From: Glebionis coronaria | Taxonomy: Eukaryota; Streptophyta; Magnoliopsida; Asterales; Asteraceae | Assembly (NCBI GenBank): GCA_025667525.1 | Contig: CM046875.1 | Span: 528,079,079-528,143,078 of the forward strand | Direction of reading: 5' to 3' | DNA: 64,000 nt | In this document: one piece after another, positions 25,824-39,430 of the stretch | How positions within the stretch are numbered: the stretch's first letter is position 1 | Layout of the letters: every line of letters starts with the position of its first letter | Program-made: the position numbers and the translations under genes | The notes under the pieces: generated by a model | Database searches by the model: none | What the model was told of the DNA's origin: nothing | Seen by the model: only the letters and a program-made list of their open reading frames with translations

Positions 25824-28800
25824 AATGTTTATAGAGAATTAGGTTGCCTAGTCTAGTAGCCTAGTCTATAGCTTAAGGATCCATGCATGTAGGTGTCATA
25901 GGAGTATGTGTGCATTATAGTATATGGAGTGCTTAAGTGTTAATTTCGTTTTGAATATTTATGTACTGTCATACTTACTTATTGATATATAATATATGTA
26001 AGTACATTTATTTATTTTCTATTGATGCGACGTATGAACCGGAAGTGTAGGAACCTATTTAGTGTTACCAATGTCGCGTAGAAGAAGAGGTGCGCTAGGT
26101 AATAATAGGATAGTACCGATGTTGAGTCTGCGACTAGTACTAGATTCGAATTTCCGCCTGAACGGTTATGGTCATTTTTTTTAATGTTGGATATTTTGTT
26201 GTTATTGATTTATTTTGGTGATTGAGCCTCGAGTTATGAATGAAGTTAGGGTTGACGTATGAGATGTTCTTATTTTACCTATACGGTATATATAGAGTGT
26301 ATTTTATGTGGTATATATGTGGTAGACTTATGTGTTTTGTGTAGTACTAATTTCTTATAAGTGTCATCATATGAGAGAGTACATGGGTGAAAGGGGACAT
26401 CTATAATTATGGATGCCACGTAATTATATATGTGCCACAACACCGATGGACTTCCAAGTATAGTTGCATGAAAAAGGGGTTAGTACATGCTTGTATATGA
26501 TGAGATCTGTATTTTGTGTATTTGTAAACATTATGGGTTTATGTAATGGTTTCCTATGATATGGCTATGGTTTTTTTATGTTATATGTTTTGGGTTATAG
26601 TCGTGTTGTGTGATTATCGGGTCACACAATATGGTTTGGTTTTGGTGATGGGTTTTATGCCTTGTTGTGGCATGGTGAGATGGTGAGATGGTGATTACTC
26701 GTATGGAAAAACGAGTGTATGACGCGATCGATTGACTTGACATGTATGATAACAAGTATGTTTTGAGAGATTTAATAGGTATATATATGCGGATGTATAT
26801 ATACTAGTAGATGTTATGTTATGATATATAGTCGTTCAATAGTTATTATAACTTGAACGTACCTAGTGTTCTCTCGTGTTTAAACAGTTTATTAGTGCTG
26901 GAGTTTGATGGAGTTCCAATGACGTTTTGAATCTTTTGAAGTGTGTCTACATTCGGGTATGTATTTTAATTGATGAGAACTGCCAAATTTTCTTGCAAAT
27001 GAGTCTAGCTAATTAAATGAAAATGCTTTTGAAAATATTTTGTAAGTGTATGGTATGATATCCTGACTTACATATCTTTTCTTTAAGTTTATTGGTAATA
27101 AGTTAAAAAAAATCTTGACAATGAATGGATTAGTTTTCTAGGTAACATGTGATGGTACATATAAAGGGTAAAGAAATTTTATGATAATTTTCTTAAAAGT
27201 GGAGTTAAAATTTTAGAAGTATTTAAATTGACGGAAAGAGTAAAAAGGAAGATTTTATTATAATAATAATAATAATAATAATAACACACCTTGTAAACGT
27301 GTAATAGTTAGTTATGACAAGCCTAAACGGATTATATAAAATAATTATAATATAGAATAAAATGAATAAAATGAATAAAAAATCATATTTTATAAACACA
27401 TATTGGTTTCATAATAACAAGTGAAATGAGTTTAATGTGAGTAAACAAGATAATGGTTAGAATAACGTTATACTATACTAACTAGTGGATACCTTTGATA
27501 AAATAATGAAGATAAAAGATGAATTTATTGTTAAAGGAGATGATAGATAAAGTGAGTTTTAGTACACTAACTGAGTTATTCCCTTTGATAGTAACGAACT
27601 CTGATTTCATTTATTGGTGTTAAAATATGGTCCTAATGTGAAGTAACTAATTGAGATGAAAATTTAAAATTTTCTAAGATATTGAAATTTGGTAATACAA
27701 ATCGTGAGGAGTCTATCTTTTGTTGTTGGCACACTCCATTGATCTTTCGGATTACATCGTTTTGTTTTCAGTTGTTTTGGCCAATGTTTTAAAACCCGAT
27801 TTTTAATTGAACAGGCTAAGCTACTGGTTCACGGGTCAACCGGTTCAACCGGTTGAACCGTTGAGTCAAACCGGTTACTAATAAAATAATTTAAAATAAT
27901 TAATCTTATGACACATTTATAAACTGTATAGGTTTGTTTTTCAAACATACATATTAAAGTAGAAGAGTGAGACTTTGAAGGAGATAAAACCAAGATACAG
28001 TATAAAATTTATGTCTATAATGCCAATTTAATTCAATACTTATATAATTAGAAAATATTTATTTGGATAACGTATTGTACAAAGCAAAAACCATTACGTA
28101 TTTCTTTTCCCTATCTTCTTTACTTTGACATCCCAACTTATCCTTTCCCATCTCTATTTTCGTCCACAATTCATCATCATTTCCAGCACCTCATTTTTGT
28201 CCACAATTAATCCTCATATTCACACAGGTGGATACTTATTTTCATGCGCTAGTCATCCATTCATCCCATAAAGATGGATCTTCATCATATTCAACAACAA
28301 ATGGAAACTTGTCAAATATCATCATCTATCATCAGATCTATCATCTGTGTTAGATCATTCTGACATTATTATTGGAAAAAGAAATCCATTAATTACATTA
28401 ATTGAAAATAGAGCAAATTTTTTTGAACCGGCCGAGTTATTACAACCGGTTCAACCCGGGTTATAGAAAACCGACCGGTTTAATTCGGTTCCGAATCCCT
28501 TAAAAAACCGTTAACATTCGGACCGGCACTCCAACCGGTTCCCGGTTCAACCGGTTGAACCGGCCGGTTCAACCTGGTTTTTAAAACATTGGTTTTGGCT
28601 AGTGTTCGTTTTACCCTATATTTTATTTTGAGACACGATTATTTAGAATTCTTTTGGTACACGTCATGGTTGATTTAGTTATGCGGTTGTGAGAACGTTA
28701 GGATGAGAGGATAGAGTTGGGTAGTATTACTTATGGTTAGATATTAGGATGGAGAGATGTATTTTGGTTTAAAGGTTGTGTTGAAGGAATGATTAGGATT

Positions 28801-29300
28801 TGTGGAGTTTTAAAACTTAGATTGGTTACGGGAATAAGGGAGTAAGTAACGTTAGTTGACTGGTCGTGGGAACGAGATGTCATGCTATGAGAAGTCGGTT
28901 GAAGTACCATTAGGAGATTGATGAAAGTACTAGTGGATGTGAGGGTAGAGTAGAAAGTTAATACTAATGGAAAGATGGGGCAAATAACACGCAAGGGAAT
29001 TGGTATAGTTATAGAGGCAAGGTAGTAGTAGACACGTGAAGGAAAATATGGATGTGAAAGAATGATTGGTAGGAGGCTGATTAATGGTGACGTACAACAA
29101 GTAAGGAAGAGTGAGCCATTGAGGGGTTGAAGTACCTTTAGAAATATTATGGTAGATGAGTTGAAGTTAGAAGCTACTGCGTAGTGTAAAGTTCCTAGGC
29201 AACATCATGCAGACGAGAAAGAGTGCGTGAAGAGCTACATCGTGAAGCAAGGAGCTAAAAGGAATACGTGCCGGCTGCTAGAAGGATGCAAGAGATTTCG
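25824..29300 (+). pseudogene. Element A: leader and decayed gag region
   Basis: Near 26,069 a short frame begins MSRRRRGALGNNR, resembling the basic start of a gypsy gag protein. It soon ends. Beyond that I cannot follow gag or protease, and the sequence is full of stops. A hAT-type element interrupts it at 27,782-28,591. An (ATA)n stretch lies near 27,257-27,284. No functional product is possible. Confidence 0.5.
27782..28591. mobile_element. hAT-type non-autonomous element (810 bp) with perfect 8-bp target duplication
   Basis: It is flanked by GTTTTGGC at 27,774-27,781 and 28,592-28,599. The ends are CAATGTTTTAAAACCCG and, reverse-complemented on the right, CAATGTTTTAAAAACCAGG. Both subterminal regions are packed with the palindrome-forming motif AACCGGTTCAACCGGTTGAA and variants (27,831-27,880 and 28,430-28,575). 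The centre is AT-rich with no transposase frame. The 8-bp duplication and dense subterminal repeats fit hAT MITE structure. Confidence 0.9.
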
Positions 29301-29319
29301 AAGGAGTCAGAGAAGTTGC

Positions 29320-29770
29320 AAGGATTGGAAAGGTGACAAGCACTATGATGGTAATCTCCGTATGGTTCGTGATGAAGAAGGACAAATCGAGTACCGGAGT
29401 GGAGCTACAAAGAGTTGAACCAATGGATCGTGATGGAGTGATTACATAACATGGTAGATTAAGAACTCGTGGAAGTAACAAGGGGAGTCGAGTGACTACA
29501 CAAAGATCGAATTTCGTGGCAATCAATATCAAGGGATGAGTAGTGAAGCTGAGCGGAATAAGTTCGTGGAGAAGTAATTATAGGGTCAATTTAGTGAAGG
29601 TGTTTATGAAGGATCTTTGGAAGAGACAATTATGCATTATCCAATGCAATAACGATTTCCATAGAGTTGATGAATTGAGTGAGAAATTTTGGTTGGACAT
29701 GATAGTGAAGGAATTAGGGAGAACCATGGAAGGAGAGAACCAGGTATTCCTAGAAGATCATGATTGAAAG
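29320..29770 (+). pseudogene. Element A: decayed reverse transcriptase
   Basis: From about 29,354 the plus strand reads VWFVMKKDKSSTGVELQRVE, corresponding to the gypsy RT segment V(L/W)FVKKKDGS-x-RMC-x-DYRELN (family knowledge). The following sequence matches only loosely, with stops and frame changes. The catalytic YxDD box cannot be found intact. In an active element this domain copies the RNA genome into DNA. Confidence 0.6.
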
Positions 29771-30720
29771 TACCTCATGTTAGGTGCAAGGTCATAATAG
29801 AAGTATGAGACTTGAGTAAGAATTTAGAATATGGATTAGTTTAGACCTATGGAAACTCATATGGGTATAAGATGAGAGTGTGATCTGCATGTAATCACAT
29901 GAAACTCTAGTTTGTCCCTATTAGGAGGGAGTGGGAGAACTGGTCGTGAGGAAAACAAGTGAAGCTACGTGGAAAATTTTGACGTATAGATGACTTGAAA
30001 GACGGGAAGCATAACCTCGTGATGTATGCCATTAGCTGAGGAAGAAGAAGGAAGTGTGGATAGATGCGAATCATGAATGAAATAGGTCAAGATAGGAACC
30101 GAAGGTAAAACTTTGGTATAGCCTAATGAGTAGACTAAAGTACAAAGCTGCTAATATTGTTGTAGTGTGGAAAAGGGAATGACACTGACCGATACTGTTG
30201 TATTGGAAGGCTTAGTATCGATAATCGAATGGATGAGGAGTTATAGATGTGATGTGTCATGAGAGACGAAGGGTTTGGTCTAACTGAGACAAGATGAGGA
30301 GCACTATGACCTTGAAGGTAAGACACTGTGTACGTATAAAGGAAGTGTTGGGTATCAAAAAAATATATGTATAAATCTTTCATTGAGGAAAGTGAGAAAA
30401 GAAGTGTATGGGTGCTACTAATGAGCTATCCAAATTTGATGGAAGTAGTTGTAACATGGGTTTGGATGACAGTTGATAAAACTAACTAAGGGATATGTGA
30501 AAGACCGTCATAGGTCACTTTTGTAAGGAAATTGGAATTTTCAAGTGGTTTGGGGTACGGACTAAAGGGGTTGATAAACATGATTAGACATGAGTATATC
30601 CGGGTAATTGGAAATGGATGGACGAAGTGAGAAATTGCTACAAGTATAGGAGTCGTGTTGAGAGCTTGGATGACTGATTTAGAGGGAGGTGGGAAACTCG
30701 ATAGCAATGTCTGAGTTTTC
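29771..30720 (+). other. Element A: unreadable pol interior
   Basis: By position this should hold RNase H and the first part of integrase. The sequence is too decayed to follow in any frame. Minus-strand frames over it are shadows. Confidence 0.4.
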
Positions 30721-31130
30721 ATATAATGATAGTTATCATACTAGAAGTCGATGAAGGTCATTTGAGGCATTATATGGAAGGATATGTTGAGTTGTCCTTA
30801 TGGTGGACTAAAATTGGTGAAAGAGACTACTAATGTAGTAATGGTGTTTGTGGAAAGTATGAGAGCAACAAGAGATGCTATGTCGAAAAGGAGGAAACCA
30901 CTACAGTCTAGTGACAAAGATATGTAGGAAGTTTCACCCATAGTAACGGGCGCCATGTTTAGGAAAAAAGGAAAAGTTGATGTCGAGTTTTATAGGTCCA
31001 TTTATGATCTTTTGAAAGATAAGACCAGTAGTTTATGGGTATAGAATTACCTAGGTAATTGAGTGGTGTACATGATATATTTCATGTATTGAGATTTAGG
31101 AAATGTGGTTTGAGAATGCATATTTGTATG
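30721..31130 (+). pseudogene. Element A: decayed integrase C-terminal half
   Basis: At 30,722 the frame reads YNDSYHT, then FEALYGR, matching the gypsy integrase segment YN(D/N)SYH-x(n)-FEALYGR(K/R)C. Near 30,877 it reads MSKRRKPLQSSDKD, matching the (A)D-x-RRKPLEF-x-x-GD motif. From 30,960 FRKKGKVDVEF corresponds to FGK(R/K)GKL-x-PRF, and a degenerate relative of GVH-x-(V/T)FHVSNLRKC follows. Stop codons interrupt nearly every segment. Order and strand agree with the primer site and polypurine tract, so this is the end of pol in element A. Confidence 0.8.
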
Positions 31131-31360
31131 AGCAGTTATTAGGAATTTGTGTTAAAAAGAGTCATTTTTGAGATTTATGGGCTGTGAGGTCAATAGTTTG
31201 GGAATGAGTTTAAATAATGTTGGTTAATATATGTGGTAATTTGAGACTTGAACTAAAGTACACATGAAAATGAGAGGAGTTCATTTAGAACAAGTATCCT
31301 CATGTGATTTGTTGTTTGTGTGTATGATCCTAAGGAGTAAATCTCGGGACGAGATTTCTA

Positions 31361-31374
31361 TTAGGAGGGAGTGA
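31361..31374 (+). other. Element A polypurine tract
   Basis: TTAGGAGGGAGTGA lies directly before the 3' LTR, after a CTCGGGACGAG segment typical of gypsy elements at this place. It primes plus-strand synthesis in active relatives. Confidence 0.8.
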
Positions 31375-32739
31375 TGTGAAAACCATGGTTTTGGGGTACG
31401 TCACTTAGACTATAGTTTAGGGTGTTTTGTGCAAATATTTGCTTTGATGTGCTTATGTGTTTATTTTGTGTGTTTGGAGTGAGGTTTGGATATCGTTTAT
31501 GGGTATATGGTACTCATAAGTAAATCGAGGAACGGTTATTTCATGTTCATGATCTCACAAGGTAGTGATTATGAAATGAGATGATGTTATTTCGTGGTTT
31601 TACGTATACGTGTATGTATTATAGAAAATCGTATTTTTACGATTTAAGGTTTAGCATTTAGAGGTCTTAGATGAGGTATTTAGTCATGGGAGTATTTTTC
31701 GGGATGGTTTTAAGTCATATAGGACTTAGTTAATTAGTTTATTTCTTATTTCAAGAGTTTTTATAAAACTGTATTTTTTACGTCTTTTATGGTATACGCG
31801 TAAATTTGACTAGTTTTACGATTTTGAGGTTCGGGAGGCTTTAGGAGCTGAAATAAGTTAAGGGAATTTAAGGTAATAATAATTAATAGTTAATTTACAG
31901 TAATATAATTAAAAAAGTCGGTCATAGGGTGTTGGACTTGGTTTTGGGCCGAATTTTGCTTAAGGAAAGTAAGGGGAGCCCAGTTTGAGTACTATTAGGC
32001 TTCCTAGTTAGTTTTAATTAGCCATATTACTCCCTTTAGCCCCCAAAACGAATTTATCCTTTCCATAACTCTAATCTCAGTGGTTTCTATCAATGGAGGA
32101 GCAAGAAAACCCAATAATTCAATTAGGATTTAAGGTACACACTAAAACTATGACAATTAACGTTTAATGTACGTATATGTAACTTAATATGATGGATTAG
32201 GGTCGAGATTCATAATTTTTGGTTAGGGGTTGTTAATGACCTGTAATTAGTGATGTAATTAATGGGTTTTTATCATTGGAAATCATTTTTAGGTTTTAAT
32301 TAGGGTTTATGTATGATTAATTAGGTTAATCATATTAAATTCGTCATTCAAAACTGGGCAGAATTTTTGGGTCAATGTTTTGATCGTATCTAGAGTTTTA
32401 CAAACTTTTAAATTGCGATCTTGGTACCACTGAAAAGGTAATTGAGTTGGATTTCAAATTAAAGAAACGAGAACTAAATTGGAGGTTGGAAAGTGGGTCA
32501 AAAACAGGTTACAACAGTTGGAGGTCAAAGCAGTTTTGAAATCAGTCGGGTTTAAATTAATGTTTTAAGATGTTTAGGGTACTTAGGAGTATAATTGGAC
32601 CTTCAAACGAACATGAGACTTAGATTATATATTAAATAAAAGATCTAGAGGAGGGATAAATAAATGGGTTAGGGTAAGACCTTTTGATCATAACAAACTT
32701 TTCGTATGTTCAAAATCAGTAAATTCTAGATAGGTAAAA

Positions 32740-32740
<1 letters not shown>

Positions 32741-32835
<95 letters not shown>
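32741..32835. repeat. (TA)n tract inside LTR A
   Basis: About 95 bp of TA repeat. It corresponds to the tract at which the 5' LTR copy is cut off. Confidence 0.97.
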
Positions 32836-32837
<2 letters not shown>

Positions 32838-33238
32838 AGGCCTTAACAGTAGCTTTAAGATTTTGTACAAAAGGTAGAGTTAGCCAACACATGTAAGGGC
32901 ATAGGGTTTCTTTTACAGGGCATGTTAGTTTGGTTAAGGGGGTGTTCGACCTATAGTTTGAAGTATGAAAAACGGGACTGTTTTGGGTTAAATGTTAACG
33001 GAGCGAGTTATGACTAAACTAAGTTAAGGGCTTTATAGAGGGATGTAATGAGATGCATATGTCATATAAATGGGGTTAAGTGGTAGGATAAGGTTATATT
33101 TCCATCATAGATTTATGAGCCATTTTGGTATGTGGTTAATGTCTTGATTGTATACGTTTGTGTGTTTAGATTTTTGCTAGAGCGCAGATACTTGGAGAAG
33201 CTTGTTCAGGTGAGTTTCATAGTCCCATGTCTTTTTAT

Positions 33239-33243
33239 AATTT
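33239..33243. other. Target duplication of element B, left copy
   Basis: AATTT immediately before TGTAACACC. The same five bases follow the right LTR at 45,688-45,692. Confidence 0.9.
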
Positions 33244-36200
33244 TGTAACACCCCCAAATTTATACAACTCAATACAGCGGAAGACTCGTTGGTGTTACGG
33301 GATCGCACATTACTCACATCATAGACAACGCTTAAAAGTCGCGTCGTTTAATAATAAATCATTTCCATTCATAAACATTAAAGTTACATCGGTCCCAAGT
33401 CATTACATTTCATACAAAAGTTTACAAAGTGTTTGAATGGAAAAATATTGTTTAAGTGCGGGCCATGAATTCTTGTTGTCTTCCCGAGAATTACCTTCAA
33501 GTACCTGAGATAAAACATGTTAAAAGAAAAGGTCAGCGATAACGCCGAGTGAATTCATAGAGTTTAATAAATTCCATCAATATAACTTTGGTATAAAATT
33601 TGTACCAAAAATCAATTCGTACAAATCATTGTAATAGGCCGTAAAATAGCCAAAAATCATTTTATACAAATCTTTGTGATAGGCCATAAAATAGCCAAAG
33701 TCACTTTATATAAATCCTTATCGAAAATCATAATATAGGCATTTGCCTTAAAAATTATTATACGAGCCAATGTCGTAAAAACATCATACAATACGTCTTA
33801 TGACGTTTGTATATAATCAAATAAAAACCGTTATATGAATATGGTTATGAAAACCAAAATACAAACATAATATCAATAGTATGACCCTGTATTGTTAGTC
33901 AGGCAATACATCGTAATTTGAAGCGTCTAATAGTATTTCGTTAGTTTTTGGATTATTATAAGCCGCATGACATTGTTACCTTACTAAACCAACAACGGGT
34001 AGCTAACCCGATACCAATTTTGCCCATCTAAAGTAGCGTGTCGTCACAAAGGTCACGCTATGGAAATCTTCTCATACATAAATTCGCTTACCAATCAATG
34101 TGGCACGACGGGGATCAACCGTCAAGGCGCGAACTGGGGTGATCGTCCCCAAATAGTACTATTAAATGCATAAGCGTTTACCAACTCCCGGTAGTTCACA
34201 ATTCATGCTAATGGGACTTTTAGTAACATAACCTAACTTTAATAATCCATTTAATTTCATCTATCGGGTCCTTTAATCATTTATCGGGTCATACAATCGG
34301 GTCATTCAATCATTCGGGTCCAAAATCAATAAACAAACAATCGGGACAAATGGTGTCCTATTTTATAAAAAACTAACATGTTATCTCCCTCGCGGGTTTA
34401 TAAAATATTTATAAAAACATTTAAAAGAGTGAGAGGCTATGAACTCACGTTGATGTGGGAAGGCGGGTTATCGGCAATTCGGACGTACGGTACGTGCTTC
34501 AATCACGGAAACCTAGACAAATAATGATCGGTCTTAGACGTTTGTCCAATGACTTTATAAAATATCAATTATGTATACATATGATGATTATATATATATA
34601 TATGATGATCAAGTGGGTTTACATATTCTTGTTTACTCATTTTAGAGTTATGTGTTGATAACTTTTATACTAGTTTTCTCGTTTTACCTATTTACGTGTT
34701 TTAGGTCCAATAAGCCTATTATAAGTTCTTAACTTGTATTAATCCTTTTTGTACTTATATTATCAGTACATACACTTTCAAGTTGGGCCCAAATGGGTTA
34801 AGTCCAATAATAAGTTTATAAGTGTTCTAGTCCATTTTTGTTGTATTATTAGTCCAATAACGTTAATTTAGTCCGTTAACGTCCGTATTTCTTATAGTTC
34901 GGGTTTTAGCGGTTTTTACTTGTATTAGTTACTTAAACATCAGTATATGACTTTTATAAACTTTACATTAGACGGGTTTGGTCGTCTAAGTTTTATTTGG
35001 CGAAAAACGTTAATTTCACGGCGATAGCCGAAAAAGTCGTAAAAATCAAGTTTATAGTTTTTATTACTTATAAATATTATTTTACCACCATTTATATAAT
35101 TTACCTATTTAATTAACCTTTTATAAATTTATATAAATAAGTTTTATAAGTTAGTGGGTTTATATTTTACATTTTATATATTAAAATGTGAGTGCTTATA
35201 TAATAGTATTATTCTTTAATTTCCAAAAATCTGATTTTTAACTTCATCTTCACCAAAACTGCCATATCTTGAGTTCTATATGGAGATAGAATCTCAAATT
35301 TTTATCACATAAACTAAATGATATGTGCTACATTTAACTCTTCTATAGATACTGTTGAATCATCTTCTAAATTATTTCTAAAAATCGTCCAAAACAGTAA
35401 CTTCAGATTTATACCCTAAACTTGTTTTGATCATATCTCACTCATTATTTTGATTCCATTGCATGGCCAACTCTCACATGTGTACAAGACCCATAGCTTA
35501 ATGTGAATCCATTTTACTTCATCATTTTATCAGTTCACCACTTGGTTCTTTACTGTTTTATACAGCTATGCAAATTAATCAAGATTTTAACCTTGTTTCT
35601 TATAGTTTTTCACCTTTTTATCCATGATTATCAACAACAAATCCCCACATAACATTTTTATCATCATATAATCATCATAAATATATACAATAGGAAATAA
35701 AATACATGTTTACATAATCAAAATATTAAGAAGATGAGGAGGACAATCTTTATACCACCAACTTGATGTAGGTTATGAGTTTGACATGGTTTTGGATGGA
35801 GAAACTTATGATGCACCAAGACCACCTTCATGACCACCATTCTTCATAGAAACCTTGTGGAAAATCAGCCTCAAGACACCAAGGAAACTCCTCCATGGAT
35901 GTTATAACCACCACCATTCAAGAGGGTTTCAAGAGAGCTTTAACATATGTATGAATAACATAGGATTTTGTGGTAAACTTTGATCAAAAGTGGTGTTTTT
36001 AGGGTGGATATGGACGGCACCAAGAGAGAGAGTTGAGAGGATTTTGTGAGTTGATTGCATGGTGTAAATGGTGGTATTGTGTAGCTAGTAGTTTTTGTTT
36101 CAAGATGTGCTTAACTTTTAAGCAAAAATGGACAAGTGTGAGGCTTGTAGTTTACAACTTGACACCTTATGGTGTTAAGTAACTAGTTTGGCCGGTTTTG

Positions 36201-36740
36201 GGAGTGGGGTGGGACAAGTTTCCCACTTGTCTCATCCCATTTATTTACGGGTACTCCTCGATTCTAGTTTCCTCGATTTGCGTGCCCTCGGGTCGTTTTA
36301 CGAAAAACGTTTTTATAAATTATGAATCAACGTCATAAAGCGAATCCAATAAAAATTGTTTCATTAAAAACGGAGTTCGAAAACGTAAATACGTAATCCT
36401 AAGGTTTCCGGTTTAGTCGTAAAGGACGTTAAAATAAAATCGTAAGTCCTAATCTCTTCTCGTAAATTTGTGAGTTTATGAACCAACACAAATTTAAAAC
36501 TCCAAAATAATATTTACGGATAAATTTATTTTCTGAAATGTCGGACTGTCACCAAAGACGGTGTATGTAAACGTAAGCACGTAACGTAGAATCCTCCGGT
36601 CTAAACGTAGTTGATGCTACTTCAAGACGTAAATCCAATTTCTTCCCAAAAATAAGTGAGTTCATATTGTAACATTAAAATAATATTTTCAAATAATATT
36701 TGAGAATAAAATATCAATCGTAAATTGACGGATTGTCACA
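33244..36740 (-). mobile_element. Element B: 3' LTR (in element sense)
   Basis: On the plus strand it begins TGTAACACCCCCAAATTTAT and ends GACGGATTGTCACA. In sense this is TGTGACAATCCGTC...GGGTGTTACA, a familiar gypsy LTR style. A short (TA)n (about 34,590-34,602) differs in length between the two LTRs. No coding sequence. Confidence 0.93.
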
Positions 36741-36755
36741 GCATTTACCCCTAAA
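36741..36755 (-). other. Element B polypurine tract
   Basis: The minus strand reads TTTAGGGGTAAATGC directly before the LTR. Weakly purine-rich, placed by position. Confidence 0.6.
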
Positions 36756-37900
36756 CAGGATCTTTGTCCTCAAAGATCATCTTACCTTACTACTCGCTTC
36801 TTATAGGGTTAAAGCCATGTGGGTATTTCCTCCACATTCGGTCTTTTCTCACAAGTGCAATTCATTATAATACGCGAGTTTCATCAAACATAACTACGGA
36901 ATTAAGATCGGGCTTAATGTTGACTTACTTTCTCTATCCATGATGTTCACGGGTTTCTGATGAATGCAACTTTTCGCCGATCTAAGCTTTATTAAGAATA
37001 ATCAGAATTTTCACTTGATAGATATTCCATCAAGTTCGATATACGAAACATAATTCACGCAGTTCTTGAAGTCCTAGGGTAGATCCAGCTTATATGCCTT
37101 TTAATCCCAACTTTTACATCATCTCAATGGTCCCATACAACGGGGACTTATATCCCATGATTTGTCAGATCATGAATTCATTTTTCCAAGGTTAAAAATT
37201 GTGGCATAACTTCGCTACCCATTTGGCACTTCAAGATCTACATTTCACAATCACATAACCTCTTGCCCACTACCGGCTGTCAATAATCAAATCCTAATTT
37301 CAATATTCATTTCAGATCTCGCGGGTCGGGTATTTTGCAAGGATAGGTTCACCATCATAGGAAACCTTAAACCTAAAAGACATGTCCAACTCACAATGGG
37401 TGTATGTCGGGTGTCTTCATCTCAACTCTTGCTTACAAATGCTCTAAGATTTAGATTCTAACAAGATTAGATCTCGATCCTAATACGATAATTATAAATG
37501 ATAATCTCTCCAAAGGAAAACGATTATACGGTCTATTACCAAAGGTCAATCATTCAAACACAAAACAACACTTATATTGCCTTGTATCGTTACTTTACCT
37601 CATCCCTTCAATTTGGGGTGGTACATAGTACTCTCATCAAGGTTCATTCTCAATGATTTCTGAGCAAATCTCTAGAAATTCGATGCGAAGCGAGGATCTT
37701 GATTTAGATGTTCGATACAGGCACACTATGTTTACATAACTCTTTTGCTTTTATCATTAACGAGAATGATATTAGCAGATTTGGTCAGTCTGTCGACGAT
37801 GACCCAAATCGAATCAAATTCAGATGATGACCTTTGCAATAGCTAGACGTTTACTAATGTATGAGGCGATATCTGCCTTCATAATTGCCATCAGTACAAC
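36756..37900 (-). pseudogene. Element B: decayed integrase
   Basis: From about 37,825 the minus strand reads FDSIWVIVDRLTKSANII, matching the catalytic-core segment WDSIWVIVDRLTKSAHF of gypsy integrases. Further down it reads RFASNF, RFAQKSLRMNLDESTMYHP (family: LGT-x-L-x-MSTAYHPQTDGQ) with several stops between. Sequence toward 36,960 should be the integrase tail but cannot be followed. In an active element it would insert the cDNA. This copy cannot. Confidence 0.75.
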
Positions 37901-39100
37901 TTCTTCAGACAGAGACATTTTTAGTCATAAATGACATATATATAATACTTATACTTACAAATTCCAACATAACTATATCTCACAATTTTCCATATTTAGA
38001 CAATCACAAGTGGTCTTTAAAATATTCAGCGCTATCGGCTTCTCAATTTTAATGGTTCACATTAGCCGCGAACCTCTTTTATAATCTATATTATCCCTTT
38101 TTACAAACATCGTTTATATTTAAATTGTTCGGCAATTTATTTTGCACCTTTATTATTAAGGAACATGTCCTAACTGGTTCTTTATCCTTTCTACATATTG
38201 CGTCGGTATCTATATTCACTTCTCATAATGATATAATTATCATGTTTACAATTCACTGAGATATTCTTTCTATATTATGCGTCAGTAATTATGTTCACCT
38301 TCCTGATGAAATAAATATCACAACCGTATTTATTAGAAATTCTTTCTTCATATCTTCTATGTTTTAGTTTCGTCTCATCTATCATTTTTATCAGTTTCTC
38401 TCAATCCGTCGTCTAAAGCGTCGATAATTATTATAATTAATTAAATAATTATTAGTTAATTTTTATGAAGCGTAAACGTAAAAGTTTTATATTTCTTAGT
38501 TCGACCAATTATATAAAATGTTCAAAAATAAATTTGAATTTAATTAACACGATTTTTGTTGATTTATCGAAAATATTTAATAAGATTCGTAAATGTTCGA
38601 AAAAACCTTTGTTTATACTTTGGTCAAAGTTTTCTTAGTTGAAAAGTAAAAATTATCGTTTCAGATTTTAAGTCATGGTTTAACGGTTCTACTCAATCCT
38701 TCTTAAGTTGTCTTGAAGTATACACAAACATTTACCCCTAAACAGAAGTTTAGTTAAATGGTTTGTGTATAAGGGAATAACCCCTTAAAATCCTTTGTTA
38801 AAACGTTTGTCAAAATATATCTCCATTTTCTTTTTGGTAAAATCCAAAGTCTTAAAAGGGCTCTTAATTTTTGAAGAGTCAATTTATATTCCATTATCTA
38901 TTAATCACATGGTTAAATCATGTAAAGGTTCAAGTCTTTAATCACGTGTTAATTATTCAAGGTACAGGTTTTAATTGTTCGACCAATTCAGGGCAGTCTA
39001 TAAATAATTATTAACTCATTCTTATTCTGATAAACAAACATGTAGTTCTTAATGATCACGAGCATGAATTTATCAAATTACAGCCTACACACATGATTCA
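37901..39100. other. Element B: unreadable pol interior
   Basis: By position it should hold RNase H and the integrase N-terminal region. AT-rich and full of stops in all frames. Nothing recognisable. Confidence 0.4.
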
Positions 39101-39430
39101 TCATAATTTTGAATACTACATGTGCATTGTCAATCCAAACGACATCACGTGAAACTCATAACGTTCATCACAAGTTCGGGATGTGATGATTGGAATAGAT
39201 AATCTCTTTCGCATATGCGAAGTTGATGATAACCATTCCATGGATCAAATTTGCTAGAACCTTGTAAATGATCGAACAATTCTTCCATTTCGAGTTATGG
39301 ATATCGTTTTCGATTGTCAATTTACTCAGTCACAGTAATCTATAAATATAAGGAAAGATAACACCATAGCTCTTCATGATGACAGGCTTGGTATAATAAA
39401 ATCTTTCTCCGACAACTTTCTCAGTTGTAC
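39101..39430 (-). pseudogene. Element B: decayed reverse transcriptase
   Basis: Across two minus-strand frames from about 39,390 down one reads LSKLTIEND (family LNK-(L/V)-T-(I/V)-KN), then LFDHLQGSSKFDPWNGYHQL, then RICERDYLFQ, and CDERYEFHVMSFGLT. These correspond, in order, to (E)LFDQLQG-x-x-x-FSKIDLRSGYHQLR-x-x-E-x-D and YGHYEF-x-VMPFGLTNAP of Ty3/gypsy RT. Frameshifts and stops break the sequence between the segments. Confidence 0.82.

Larger units (their letters stand above)
31375..33243 (+). mobile_element. Element A: 3' LTR, first part
   Basis: Begins TGTGAAAACCATGG after the polypurine tract and runs to the insertion site of element B. It contains its own (TA)n tract (32,741-32,835). 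With the part at 45,693-46,513 the LTR is about 2.7 kb. No protein frame is expected or seen. Confidence 0.85.

Noticed and set aside
28737..30722. Minus-strand frames of 78-85 codons inside element A
   Set aside because: They lie opposite the decayed plus-strand pol, have no domain, and reflect purine-rich sense sequence.
33227..34658. Frames repeated identically in both LTRs of element B (34,455 and 43,405)
   Set aside because: They duplicate because the LTRs do. They are short, differ at the ends because of a (TA)n length change, and have no domain.
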